Of a stretch of 64,000 nucleotides of DNA, positions 24,659 to 35,716 are shown in pieces (position 1 is the stretch's first letter; each line of letters starts with the position of its first letter). Location of the stretch: NCBI GenBank assembly GCA_014905825.1, contig JACGCN010000005.1, positions 1,798,001 to 1,862,000 on the forward strand, written 5' to 3'. The DNA is from Lyophyllum atratum. Lineage: Eukaryota; Basidiomycota; Agaricomycetes; Agaricales; Lyophyllaceae. Below the pieces are notes generated by a model, which did no database searches, was not told the origin of the DNA, and was given only the letters and a program-made list of their open reading frames with translations. A program made the translations under genes and the position numbers.

Positions 24659-25932
24659 TTACGAATCGAGGTCGAGGATCTTTCCTTGGGATATTTTGAA
24701 GAGAGATCGTGATCCCGAAGGCTTAGGAAAAGGTTTAATCAAAGATGATAGGCCAGATGTGCAGCTAGTGATTACCGTAGTTTTGGACCGCAAAACTTCA
24801 GCGGACCGGATTGTATACACTGTTTCGCGATCTTGCATTCTATGCTCTACGGGTTGCGCCAACCAAAGTGTGGCGTCGGACATAAACGTGAATGAGGGGC
24901 CGAGCGCGGGCTTGCGCGCAGCGGAGGCGTTGGTGGCGTGCGGATTGCTAGGATTGACAAATGTTGAATTGTTGATTACCTTCAAAGCGATCTAAGCCAA
25001 GGAATAAGGTTATGAAGTATAAGTGGCTGCTCACCAAGATGGAACACGAATGGCTCTGAGCGAAGGTCCGCAACTGGCGTGTAAAGCTGGTCATGGTCGA
25101 GTGGCCCTGGGCAGAGACGGCGCTGAGGAGGGGGCTGAGTAGTGGCGTGATAGCGTCTATTACAATACATGATAGGCGGGTTTCTGGGGAGGCGCTCAAC
25201 TAGAGGCGAGGAGGTCGTGAAGAGGTCGTGATAGCAGTTCGTGTTACGTACGGTCAGAGAAGATTGCAGTTCCTCCAAGACATTATACGCGGCATCGATG
25301 TCAAACGCCAAGGAGATTTGCAACCTTTCCAGTGCGCTCGACGCGGCCTAATTTTGGTAGGGTATGAGAAAATCATTTGCTCGGATAGAGGACGCTTGAG
25401 GTAACCTCTGTATGGAAAGATCCCAGTACAAGTGTGGCCTGTTCAACAGAGAAGTCTCCCGTCGTATCTATCCATACAACATTTCCAGTTGCAAATTCTG
25501 CAAGATGCCGAAGCACGACATTGAGAGCGAGGGTCTGTTTCTGCTCAGCTGTAGGACCAGAAGAAAAATCGCATTACGCACAGTCTTCCCAGATTGTTTG
25601 TCTCCTGAGATCTCGATAACGCGTCGCTGACCAAAGCCACCAAGGAGTTGGTCCAAGCCTTCCACGCCACTGGAAAGCACAGGGGCCCGACTATCTGCTT
25701 GCAGCTCCAGCTTCAACATATCTGCCCCAGAAATTCCCGGAGCAGAAGCTAGCTCTCTTACCCGAGATATTGTTTCTTCGAGATCACTGAGAGCTATAGT
25801 TCCATGGGGTAACAGGCGGTAGACTTCAGCAGTTGGCCTGAATAAAAGGTCGGTGTCTGTCCGTATGCCATTTCTATCAAGGCAAGACACTAGCTCAGTA
25901 GGTAGGGATGGTACAAGGGCTGCAAGACGCAT
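24659..25932 (-). CDS. RAD51 paralogue, RAD51D-like
   Basis: Minus-strand gene with stop at 24659. I prefer ATG 25932 (MRLAALVPSLP) because the human RAD51D N-terminus begins similarly; an in-frame ATG at 25995 would add 21 residues. Exon 1 encodes a helix-hairpin-like N-domain and then LSSGVEGLDQLLGG and Walker A GDKQSGKT. After an intron come NVVWIDTTGDFSVEQATLVL and, in later exons, the Walker B region SCIVIDAITPLLSPLL and a RecA core ending INNSTFVNPSN, GPSFTFMSDATLWL. Asp in Walker B and Lys in Walker A are present. RAD51 paralogues help load RAD51 on single-stranded DNA in homologous recombination. RAD51D is the best fit by Walker B neighbourhood (IDA/SxxxxLSPLL) but other paralogues cannot be excluded. 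Confidence 0.75.
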
Positions 25933-26113
25933 AGAGCAATATTTGAAAAAATATGTGGCTGGTTTGCGTTGAAAGGATGATGTCCATGGACCCATTCTTT
26001 GTTCCTACTTGTACCTGCTACCCAACGACTACCAGAATCAACAAGCCGGAGGTGCACGCGTTACGTAAGCTTTACTCGTTCATCGTTCGCAACAGCATCC
26101 ACACGTCCTCGCC
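25933..26113. promoter_or_regulatory. Divergent promoter between RAD51D-like gene and small membrane subunit
   Basis: The two start codons are about 180 bp apart on opposite strands, so the promoters share this stretch. Inferred from position. Confidence 0.5.
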
Positions 26114-26567
26114 ATGGTGAGCCCGCCCCACATAACTCTGTAACCTACTACTGAACCTCGAGTAGGGTGGAGCTCCTAGATATCCATATCCAAAATTCGT
26201 CTGGTCACCCGCAGGTGTGTTCAGCAGTGCTTGATGGAACTGTTTATGCATACCAAACGATGGACCTAGGTGGCTGGTGGACGCGGCCCTCCAACTGGAG
26301 ATCTAACACGGCAATTGCATTTGCTGGTATTCTTGCTGTCACGTACGGAGTTTGGCAAGTTAGCGCAGAGAAAGAGGTTGGTGATGCTCTCTTCTCCCGT
26401 CCAGGACCTTCTTAACGTCGTAACAGTACCGGACTAACCCACCTAATCGACCGATACCTTCCATGCTGGTGCGCTCCTCTTGCCTCATTAATCATAAGCC
26501 ATGCTCATAGGCTAACTCGTTCTAGTGGACCAAGCAATACCAGGACACAAATTCAGAGGGAAAGTAA
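26114..26567 (+). CDS. Small single-pass mitochondrial protein, probable complex I accessory subunit
   Basis: Five small exons: 26114-26116 (only the ATG), 26166-26214, 26270-26376, 26427-26468, 26526-26567, giving 80 residues. The sequence begins MGGAPRYPYPKFVWSP, then GGWWTRPSNWRSN and one hydrophobic helix (TAIAFAGILAVTYGVWQVS) followed by a charged tail with NPPNRPIPSMLW. I recall this pattern (PYPK..WSPAGGWW, one helix, then IPSMLW) in small fungal respiratory proteins grouped with NDUFB2-like subunits of NADH:ubiquinone oxidoreductase. That naming is from memory and moderate only. A first exon of three bases is unusual but gives the only clean start. The tiny exons mean the gene is easy to miss in automated annotation. 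Confidence 0.6.
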
Positions 26568-26990
26568 CTGTTATCTAGACAACAGCTCCTGTGGCCTTTG
26601 TACTGCTTTACGAAAACAATTCAAAAACTCGAAACCTCATTATGGTTGAAGCAGAGCTATCTCGTTTTCGCAACCTCTGAAGACTCGAAGGAGCAACCCG
26701 CCGTTAGCCTCATCGTATCTGAAAAGATGACGGGATATTTGCTATGTATGGCCAGCAGTAATTCCCCACGACACCTGACTTCCTTGGCAACAAGACGGAA
26801 GAACACCTGCAAGCCAGTTGGTGTCCTGAGATTCAAAGTGAGCCTTGTGCAGAAGTATAGCAAATCATGGAGCCTCTATCGGCGGAGCGCGTGGATGACT
26901 TTACATTGCAGGTAAGATACTAATAATACAGTGGTGCAAGCTCATTCCAAAATACGAATAAAAATATCTACCCTCTCTCGTCTTCGTCTG
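26568..26990. other. Convergent 3-prime intergenic region
   Basis: About 420 bp between the small membrane subunit and the Eco1 stop. An open frame at 26598-26915 shows no recognisable protein, and I treat it as chance. Confidence 0.45.
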
Positions 26991-28066
26991 TCACTCTTCG
27001 TAGATGCGCACACCTCCTCCACCCCATCCCATCATAACCGCATTCCCATCACCAGTAGGCTGCGTGAAAGCAACCTGGCCTTTTCGCGGATCCAGGGGAC
27101 ATCCGTGGATAAACGTCTCGGCGGCAGCAGACAAAAGATGGCGGGCAATTCCCCGACGACGATGCGTGGAGGGGACGAAGAGCCTTGATATTCCAAGCGG
27201 CGTTGGCAATGGTGTCGGATGACAGAACAGACCCGTGCTTGTATCCACTGCTATGAGGCTCGCCGTTGGAGGGGCAGTGGTATCGGAAGACGATTGAGTG
27301 GCCTCTTTGCATTCTGCCGGAGAAGCAATCGCCATTGCGGTGGAGATGCGCTGGGCGATTACGCAGCCTGCGATTTTCTCGCGTCCCGAGGCAGTTGAAG
27401 ACGGAAGAAGGAATAAATACGCCTTGGACTCGCGAAGGATCTCGGGCGTGAGTGGTGGCGAAGAGAGTGTCAGATTGATAGTTTCGAGGAGTGAAGTTAA
27501 CTGGAACAAAACGAGGGTCGTTGTTAAGTCGAGTTGAATACTGTAGTAACGCGATGGCATACCTTGGATCCAATTTTCCCTCCAGCGTCCGCTTTAAAGT
27601 AGATGATCCTCCCCTTTTTACCATCCTTCAGCCGAACACCACTTGCAACCTGTACAATGCCACCCTTCATCGTCTCCTTCTCCTCTTCTCGTCCCCATTC
27701 CATGCCCCTCTGAATTCTTGCACACTGTGTCCGATGCAGACTTTCGTCATCCGGAGCGCCTTTTGTGTACGACAGACCACACTGGGGACAGGCTCGCAGG
27801 ATCGGTTGGTCGATGCAAAAGTGCAGCTGGGTGAGGGTCTTCTGCTTCGTGCTCTCCTTCAGGTTTTCCTTGGATTTCGTGAGAGTTTTGGCGCGTTTGA
27901 GAGGTGGGCGCGAGTCTTCGACTGATATATTGGACTGCTCCTGTAAGGGCCGCTTCCGCTTTGCTGAGGATGCATCCAATGGGGAAGGTGGTGAGAGAAC
28001 TGAGGATGAAGAGCGTGCAGAAGAGCTCTTCTTGGAGCCATAGGTGTGCTTGACTTTGGACGACAT
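26991..28066 (-). CDS. eco1: Cohesin acetyltransferase Eco1/Ctf7
   Basis: Two exons, 27563-28066 and 26991-27500, give 337 residues. Residues 1-75 are a Ser/Lys-rich, basic leader (KHTYGSKKSSSA) that may include a PIP-like or nuclear signal. The zinc finger follows: CPQCGLSYTK...HRTQC (C2H2, near residue 90-115). The GNAT domain fills the second exon: GCVIAQRIS strand, then the acetyl-CoA loop GISRLFVPSTHRRRGIARHLL, and FTQPTGDGNAVM, matching the Eco1 signature that ends FSDPT..G. Eco1 acetylates Smc3 during S phase to lock sister-chromatid cohesion. Both the zinc finger and the RRRGIA motif are intact. The start ATG is the first in frame. The stretch between zinc finger and GNAT is split by one normal GT-AG intron. 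Confidence 0.92.
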
Positions 28067-28511
28067 GTTGGTGAGAAATGAGTAAAGGTTTCTGACTCCA
28101 GACAGCTCCAGACTTGTTGTTGATTGCTAAAGCGCGTTATTTACTCTTGTTTGCACTTACGCGTCTCATCACGTGTAAAAAACATCAACTTCCTCCAGTT
28201 CTGACGATGAAGGCGGGTTTAGCGGGCGGAGGGGTCTCGCTCCTCCTCCTGGATAATTGCGCCAAAGTCTTCTAATCCTCAGTACTGAAGTTTGAGGCGG
28301 AAACACTGACTACCCGTTGTCTCACGCGACTAGAATGCAGCCAGCGGGATATGCGCCAAATGTATATGCGCCAGATGTATATGCGCCAAATGTAATTATT
28401 AGAAGTGAAAGCGGTACAGATACATAAAATGTCCTGGATATAGATACCTTCATAAATCACCGAATCTGTTGCGATGTTTAATCCCAATTATTGAGCGCAC
28501 ACAAGGTATAC
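28067..28511. other. Eco1 upstream region and Serinc 3-prime flank
   Basis: This 445-bp stretch has no gene. It should hold the Eco1 promoter and the Serinc 3-prime UTR. A small tandem repeat lies inside it (see 28351-28395). Confidence 0.5.
28351..28395. repeat. Three-copy 15-bp tandem repeat
   Basis: Unit atgcgccaaatgtat occurs at 28351-28365, 28366-28380 (one change, ccag) and 28381-28395 (last base altered). It lies upstream of eco1 and downstream of the Serinc gene. Confidence 0.9.
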
Positions 28512-30373
28512 TCACCTGTCGGGCATGAGGGCTGGAGCAACCAAACTCCAGATGTACAGAAGCATACACATCCAACTCGATACCACTCTCATCCACATGG
28601 CCACCTCCGATCGTCCGATATAGACATCCGAGTCTGGGTCGACAGGCCCTGAAATGGGTTTCTTCGAGACAACATTCCTGGATATAGGAATGAGATGACG
28701 AATATTCTCGAGGATAGAGAGATAAGATAAGCTCACCAGTCTGTTAGCAGCATGGCAACGTACATTGCTGCAATGGCGAAGATGATGTGGAACCAGGAAT
28801 ACTGGAAGGAGAATCATCAGCAGTCAGCGGGCCGGCAGAAAGCCTGAGCTTACGTTGTATCGTGTGCCAGACCGTTCATCATCCCGAGTTTCACCAACAA
28901 CCTCGTCCTCATCGTCAGAATTCTCCTCGTCTAAGGCTGATGCTGGGATGGCACTGTCATTGTGGGAGATCAGTCAACGCCAGACAAGTCGAAAAGTTGA
29001 AATCATACCCAGCATTCACTGCAGCCAACAGAGCTTGATAACGAGGCGTTTCGGTTCTGCCAGGTTGTGTCGTGACATACCCCAGCTCGGAATGTCCATT
29101 CTCGTCGTCATCAGGCAATTGCACCCTGCCCTTCTTGCCTTGGCCTACCAAAACACGGCTTTGGGTAGCCGCGCGTGACGTGGAATACGCGATGGCCAAG
29201 AATGTGAATATCCCTCCAAAAATGACGACAGCCTTACGAGTACCCTTTCCGTTCCGTAAAGGGTTGCAGGACTGAGATTCATGGGTGTGGTTGCTGACCG
29301 CCGAAACAATGAGGTATGTGCAGTAAGCGGCAACCATGCCTGCTTGGGAGAGTCCTGAGCGGGGATTGTACTCCTGGACAGTCGGGTGGACACATAGAAT
29401 TGTTATGAGGAGGCAGAGAGCGAGGTTGAAGGATATGAAGAAGCGATTGAGGGTACAGTCCGAGCCTGCGAAGTAGGCGTAGAGAAGACCCGTGAGAGTG
29501 AAGGTGAAGATGTACATGGCGGCGGTGGAAAGGATGAGGACCCACTGCCAGAAATTGGACGAAGTTGGTGAGTTCTCCCAATTCTCGAGGCAGGTCTCGG
29601 ACCAGGAGTGGGCAAAATCAACCAGGAGAACAAGACCGAGGAGAATGAATATAGTCGCGCCAATCAGTGCCACATAGTTTCCCCAAAACATAAAGAACCC
29701 GTTTGGAATGAAGAAGGAAACCGCGACGAGGATCAACCATAGGAGAACTTTGGGTCCCCACCAACTGCGGAGCTTGATCAGTGTGAGGTTCGGCAAGATA
29801 GAAATGAACCATACCCATTCTGTATAGCTGCGCGTTTGTCCCGGGTATCTTTGACGCCAATGAGAGATAGGCTGAGGATTAAATGAAAGAGCGAAAGGGC
29901 AAAACAGATCCGGTGAATCTGGCTGGAGTATTAGGTGGCGACACGGCGGGTAGCATAGTTGCACATACAGCGAGCACTCCATAACACTTCTCGTCGGCGC
30001 AGTCCATCTTTATATATCCGACACTCCATTTCTCAATTTGCTTGATCGCTAGGTCTGTCTTCATAACCCACGCCAGAATTGAATTGAGGGAGAATATGAT
30101 CTAATTAGCAGCAATGACCATTAGTGCTCAGATCATCAAAGAGAGAAAACGCCGCCAAACTTACAGCGAATCCTACGCGGGTCGCTATGGAGGAATTGCA
30201 GTTGCAGGACTTGAAGAACATGGAGGCTGCTGCGGGTCAATTCATCGGACACAAGGGATCAATGGAGTGGACTCGCCTGCTGTGGAAGTACAGAAGAACG
30301 CCAGGCCTGCTAAACAAGACGTTGCTACTGTCGTCAGGCCGCCCGCCAGCGGCAAAGATAAGAGCAAGCCCAT
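28512..30373 (-). CDS. tms1: Serinc/TMS1 family membrane protein
   Basis: Minus strand, ATG at 30373, stop at 28512. Exon 1 (30277-30373) encodes MGLLLSLPLAGG and a first hydrophobic helix. After an intron with a GC donor (30230-30276) the next exon gives SCNCNSSIATRVGFA, the Cys-rich loop and helix typical of TMS1. Later parts include LNSILAWVMKTDLAI, HRICFALSLFHLIL and a large exon (28957-29982 region) with about seven helices and the conserved WSETCLENWEN and FISFNLALCLLITIL segments. The final exons contain HIIFAIAAMYVAML and a short cytosolic tail. Serinc proteins have 10-11 membrane spans and sit in endomembranes; the yeast homologue is linked to vacuole/ER lipid biology. Whether they insert serine into lipids is disputed. 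No break was seen. Confidence 0.9.
30230..30276 (-). other. GC-AG intron in the Serinc gene
   Basis: On the minus strand the donor is cagcag/gcgagt and the acceptor cgcag, 47 nt apart. Reading through meets a stop; splicing gives the expected TAAASMFFKSCNC junction. A GT donor in this stretch with a good consensus is absent. Confidence 0.75.
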
Positions 30374-31230
30374 GATGCGAGCTCTCTTGGATTTGAGATG
30401 ACGGCGAGATGGAGGGAGTTATGAGGCACGTGATGAGCTGCTTGCAGCAAAGTTCTGCAGAGTTCCCGAGCGCTGAGACCTGTAGCGTCGTACTACTGTA
30501 CCACTACTACCACCAAGTACTGGCTCACCACAACCGCCATCTCCAAAATTAACGGGCCTGCGAGTCTTCTGCGCATTTCTATGTGAGATCAGCACCCTGT
30601 TTTGATTCTATCACATCTCCATTCTTGACTTATCGGTCCACACTGTTTGATCTCGAAACACTCCAAAGTACTCCCGAGTCCTCTCCGTATCTCCAATTCT
30701 CACCTAGAAGTTAACGCTCCTTCGCTCGCTTTTCCGTTACCTTCTTCTTTGACCGACAATTGTCCGTTGTAATCTCCGAATTGCTAGGTCGGTTACCGCA
30801 AGGGAGCTTTGCCGTCTATCCCGCCCAGTGCAGTCTAAGTTTAGACGGGGAAGACAGGCTTCAGCATGCCAAGCATCGCGTCGAACAGCCACCAAAATGA
30901 AGTCTTTGCCTATTGTGGATCCTAGGAACGGAAGTTTCTCCCCTCACGGGTCCTCTTTTTCTAGCCTCGATGCCACTTGACTTGAGCCTGTGAGATATGA
31001 TGGACGTCCCCTTTGCTTAGCTGTATGCGAACATGTTGAGGACGCCTTCTAATCGCGTTTTCAGAGCGCGACAACACCCACGATCTGCCTTCTGTCCTTC
31101 TACTTTGTGCTCCGAGATTGGGGTTGCATCATTATATCACACTTTCATCCACCCTCCTGTGAGTCACAAGACCTTACATTGCAGATATAAGTCTAGTAGA
31201 GTTTACTGCGCTAACAAGCAAATTACCAGG
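30374..31230. other. Divergent intergenic region between Serinc and GH79 genes
   Basis: About 860 bp containing the promoters of both genes. A plus-strand open frame from 31033 runs into the GH79 start; the ATG at 31231 is preferred because it begins a signal peptide. Confidence 0.55.
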
Positions 31231-33241
31231 ATGGTCCTTGTTCTCCCCCTCTGTGTAGCCCTCCTGGCCCATCAGGTTTTCGGCGTCAATGTTGCCATCC
31301 CACTCGTACCACCTTCCGCCGCTGCCACAATCTCTCCCTCCTTGTTTTCCTTTTCAATTGAACAGGACCGTTGGACCGACTGGGTTGGCAGCACTTCACG
31401 CAACCAGTTCTTTTTCAACACCCTTGATAACCTTGGTCGTTTGACTGGTGTCCCGCCTCAGATCAGGGTAGGTGCGGACAGCGAAGATCGTGCAACGTTT
31501 AACGCGGCAATCCAGGTTGGTGATTTGGACCCGTATTCAAGCTATACCCTACTGATCGGCCTCCTCATATATAGACAACCCAGCTAGTTTTCCCTGCGAT
31601 AACCCCGACAACTCCGTATCCGGAAGCTACTAATAGCACCGTTGGGGATACATTTTTTCGAGCAACCCAGTTTCTACCTCCCAGTAGGCAAGGTTACCCT
31701 TCTTTTTTATCATACTGATCACTCCATAGACACTCACGTCATATGGGGCCTCAACTTTGGCCAGAATAATATAACCACCGCGTTCCTTGAGGCAAAATCG
31801 ATAGCCAAGGCCTTTGCTTCTCCTGCGATCATGGGCGCGAAAATAGTCCTGGACGCGATTGAGATCGGCAACGAAGCGGACTTCTATGGTGGAGGTGCCA
31901 GGCCTACTGGATGGAACATGACGCAGTATGTTAAAGAGTGAGCTATATGGGCCGTCTTCCAACCCAACGGAACATTACATATTTCCGACATTCCTTTGCC
32001 CAGATGGACATCCTTCGCAACTAACGTCTCTTCCGCCGTTGGCATATCATCAACTTCCCACACGAAATTTTGGGGAGGTGCCTTCGCGTTATCATCCCAC
32101 TCTACAAGTGGATTTTCGCCACAATCCGCTTTCAGTCAAGGCCTAACTAAGTCAACTGCTGGCTCACGCATTGCCACGTTAGTACCTCATGTATCTCGCA
32201 TTCCACGGCGTTGACCTTTCCTCCCGCGTATAGTTTCTCGCAACATCACTATAGCGGCTCGTTCTGCGCTGGTAGCGGGGGACTATTGCAGGATCTGATG
32301 ACGAAGTCTACTATCCGTGGAAACCTGACATCGTTCAAGCCTGATATCACCGCGACGCGCGCACTAGGCCTCGATTACGTGTTGGGAGAGACGAACAGCT
32401 ACGCTTGTCATGTGGGTTCATGAACAAAGCCTAGCTCATTATCGTAGCTCACCGCCGGGGAAGGGTGCGCCAGGAGTTAGCAACTCGGCAGGCGCAGCAT
32501 TATGGGGCTTGGATTATGCCTTGTTCGCGTGTGTATTCATTCCCTCAGATTTGCGTGAGGAAGCTAATGGATTACAGAACCCAGATCGGCATTTCAAGAG
32601 TCTTCTTCCATCAAGGCCTTGGCTATAAATATAACCACGTAAGTCACTTTAACCTTTACACTCCCCAAACAGAGTCTTACTCAAGGGACCCAGATCCAAC
32701 CTGCGGCCCTGACACGCTCGATCTTGGACGGCTCAACTCTGCCCTCGCCACTCCCTGCCCACGTTCAGCCCACTTACTACGGTGCTATCGTCGCTGCAGA
32801 AGCCATTGGGAAAAGTGGAAGCACTCGCGCAGTTGAGCTCAGTATAGATGATATCCGAATTGCTGGATATGCCTTTTTCGAAGGGACGAAACTTGTTCGC
32901 GCCCTGTTCATCAACTCCAATGCGTTCCTTCGGGGAGCTAGCACTCGAGCTAGCACACACCTCGACTTGAGCTTCACTGGAACCGGGAGGGCCCCGACGA
33001 CGGTAAGCGTGAAACGTCTCAAAATTGGGTACGCAAATATCTCGCGTTTGATTTGTTCGCAATTTCTTATGATTCTCTATGCAGTCATGCTGACGACCAG
33101 TCGGGCTTAACGTGGGGAGGCCAGTCTTATGAGACCAGTGGTGACGGACGACCGAGTGGGCCGGTGGTGATGCAGACGGGTAGTGTATCGGCTGGAGTGG
33201 ACATCACAGCGACAGAGGCCGTGCTCGTCAGCTTCCACTGA
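31231..33241 (+). CDS. GH79 family secreted beta-glucuronidase-like glycosidase
   Basis: Start ATG at 31231 gives a signal peptide (MVLVLPLCVALLAHQVFGV). The mature part opens with SLFSFSIEQDRW, typical of the GH79 TIM barrel. Exons then give FFFNTLDNL, THVIWGLNFGQNN, DAIEIGNEADFYG (acid/base Glu in GNEAD), SQHHYSGSF, LDYVLGETNSYAC (nucleophile Glu in GETNS), then GISRVFFHQGLGYKYNH and a C-terminal beta domain ending at 33241 in VLVSFH. Both catalytic glutamates are present. Fungal GH79 enzymes release glucuronic acid or 4-O-methylglucuronic acid from arabinogalactan or related glycans, outside the cell. Several introns were joined by frame; one 42-nt stretch at 31688-31729 may be an intron with a GC donor or be translated, since it keeps frame. 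Confidence 0.85.
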
Positions 33242-33716
33242 AGGGAAGCACATAGTCTGGTCTTTCTTTTAGGAAGTTTGTGATGTATTTATCCTGTGCT
33301 TATACCGCCACAGGGCGTAGATATCGCGAGTTGTTCGTCTGTCGGCAGCACTCTCCAAATCGCACTTCTCTGCTATTCGCGTGCACTTTATTTTCACTTG
33401 TTTCCTCTCTACTTCCACCATCTTCCCTGAGGTCCATTGACGAATGCTCATGAGAGAGGTCATCAGGAGGTGTCTCCACTCGCGAAGCGCGCTGAAAATT
33501 CAACTTGATCCACGGGCCGGGAGTCGCATGTATGTGGCTCAAGGTGACCACGGGAATGACAGTAGATGGCACTCCCCCGATCTCAACCTCATCTTCAAGA
33601 ACGCCTACTTATGTAAAAACACCGGCAGGGGATAGGGGATACCTCGCTAAAGCCTGATATCATGGATCCCCGTGCAAGCCCGTATTCGGGTGCTGAGCGA
33701 CAGAGACGTGGCGGGA
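33242..33716. other. Intergenic region
   Basis: About 475 bp between two plus-strand genes: GH79 3-prime flank and promoter of the hydrolase. Nothing else recognised. Confidence 0.5.
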
Positions 33717-35074
33717 ATGGCTGAGACCACGATGAAGACTACGCTACACATCGAATCTTTTTCATTCAGCGCTACTGGGACCACCAAACTTCAATCAACA
33801 GCTAAGAGGTACACAAGCAAGGCTGAGACGTCGGAAGATGGGCTGACACTGCTGTTTGCGCATTGCCTGGGATCGCGTAAGTCGGAGCTAGCTTCATGTT
33901 CATACTGACTTACATCGGGGCGGCGGTGCAGACAAAGAGCAATGGGAACCAACAATCGAACGAATCTTTCACTTGCAGCAGTCAAAAGATAGACGTGATC
34001 GCGTTAGAGAGGCTTGGGCATTCGACTGGCAGAGCCATGGCGATGCTGCGGTCCTTAACGAAGGGCTGCTCAATTCGCGTGAAGATGCCGTGTGTCAGTT
34101 CCAATCGACTCTCCGAAGTTGTATGCATTTCTCATCAACCAGCTCACAGCTGCAGGGGAATGGGCTTTGGCTCTGGAGTCTTTCGTCAAATCTCATTTGA
34201 AGGGACATCGCATAGTTGCGCTGGGCCATTCGGCCGGCACAGGTGCAATGTAAGAGTCCTTGCACTATTCCGTGACGTAGCTGACATCGATGGCAGAATG
34301 ATGTCTGTGAGGAACTATCCTGTTCAAAGACCTCCCTATATCGCCATATTTCTCATAGAGCCGACGATGCTCTCGCAGGAGCTCTTTGATGCCCATGCTA
34401 AGGAGCGAGAACACTTCGCGAAGATGAGCATGAAAGTCACTCTTGAACGGCGTGATACTTGGCCAGACAGGGAAGCTGCTGCAAATTATTTGCGCAGCAG
34501 GCTTCCTTGGAAGTCATGGGATGCTCGAGTCTTTGACATGTATATAGTGAGTGCTTTGTACATGCATGATCCTGGCTGTCTTGTATTGATCCTCAAGTAT
34601 AGAAACATGGGCTTCGTACCGTACTGTCATCCGATGGTCAAGCTGTCGTTCTGAAAACCAGCAAACAACAGGAAGGACTGGCGTACCCTCATTTTGCACC
34701 GTATATCGAGGCGACCACACTCTTCAGTGAACGCTCACTCGTGATCCCATTCCATGTTATATTCGGGGCCAAAATCGACTTTGTGTACGTGAAGTCTTCA
34801 TCTTTTAGGCCAAGATGTCCTAACGATGATTGTGCACAGACCCGAATACATCCAGGAATCGCTTGTCGACGCGAACAAAGGTCGGAAGCCTACATCAGTC
34901 ACCAGGGTGCCTGACGCGGGACATCTGGTAAGTGTCATAACAACATATCCTCGACAAGCTGTTAATTTTCCTCGTGCGTTTTGGCAGATTGTTCAAGAGA
35001 ACCCGGATGGGCTTGCCATTGCCATTTGCGATAACCTTGGTGGCAAAAAGCTCCAAGTTTTATCTCGAATGTAA
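33717..35074 (+). CDS. Alpha/beta hydrolase with PTS1-like C-terminus
   Basis: Plus-strand, multi-exon. ATG at 33717 (MAETTMKTTLHIE) is preferred; the next in-frame ATG at 33732 is also possible. The fold is visible as LLFAHCLGSHKEQWE (oxyanion-hole region), EAWAFDWQSHGD, then HRIVALGHSAGTGAM with nucleophile Ser in GHSAG. The catalytic His is expected in PDAGHL near 34910-34925. The C-terminus is LQVLSRM; SRM matches the [SAC][KRH][LM] PTS1 consensus. This fits fungal peroxisomal hydrolases of the Lpx1/AKT2 type, whose substrates are lipids or acyl compounds, but the substrate here is unknown. A lid region lies between about 34300 and 34700. The exon between 34095 and 34150 carries several possible splice sites and is not certain. 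Confidence 0.82.
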
Positions 35075-35716
35075 TGGTGTTCGTATCCTCATCAAGACGT
35101 GGGGCCACGGCATAGTACGGAAGAATTATCATCTTGGAAACATACCCAGCAAATATACCACCTGATGAAACGGTCTAGAAATACAAGTTTCAACGTTTTC
35201 TCCCCTACAGAGGGTCGGTAGGACATGTTTCCCGTCCTCATTGAAGCCGCCGACGCGTAACCGGTCCTATCGTCGCCACTAAAAGCCTTCGCACGCTAGG
35301 ATAACCCGAACTTGCTGGCTTTTCTGTAATCAAGCCAGCCCTCCTCGGTCAGGTCAACACTGACAGAAGACATAGATCGGATGACAGAATGAAACTGAAT
35401 TGTTACCTTCATTAAAATATGTCGGACGGGTGACAGCTCGGCATTGGTCAGAGAAAATTGCATGTGTGACCTGAAGGCGTACGAAATCAGCCAGCTTGCG
35501 ATTCGCTCAGGCTTGAGCTGTCAACATTTCTCCTCCCAACTTCCATGCCCTCATTTTTCAAGTTGAAATACATATCATTGGATCTTTGCATCTACACGGA
35601 CGGCTTGAGCGCAATTCGAGTGATTACCCTCACTTCGTTCAAGAAAAATCGGTGAACTCTCAGAAATATATTCAGCGACATCGACAAGATCGAGCACAGG
35701 CAATTATGACGCAGGA
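35075..35716. other. Convergent intergenic region
   Basis: About 640 bp between convergent 3-prime ends. Only a chance open frame (35586-35852) overlaps the AIM9 3-prime end on the opposite strand. Confidence 0.5.
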
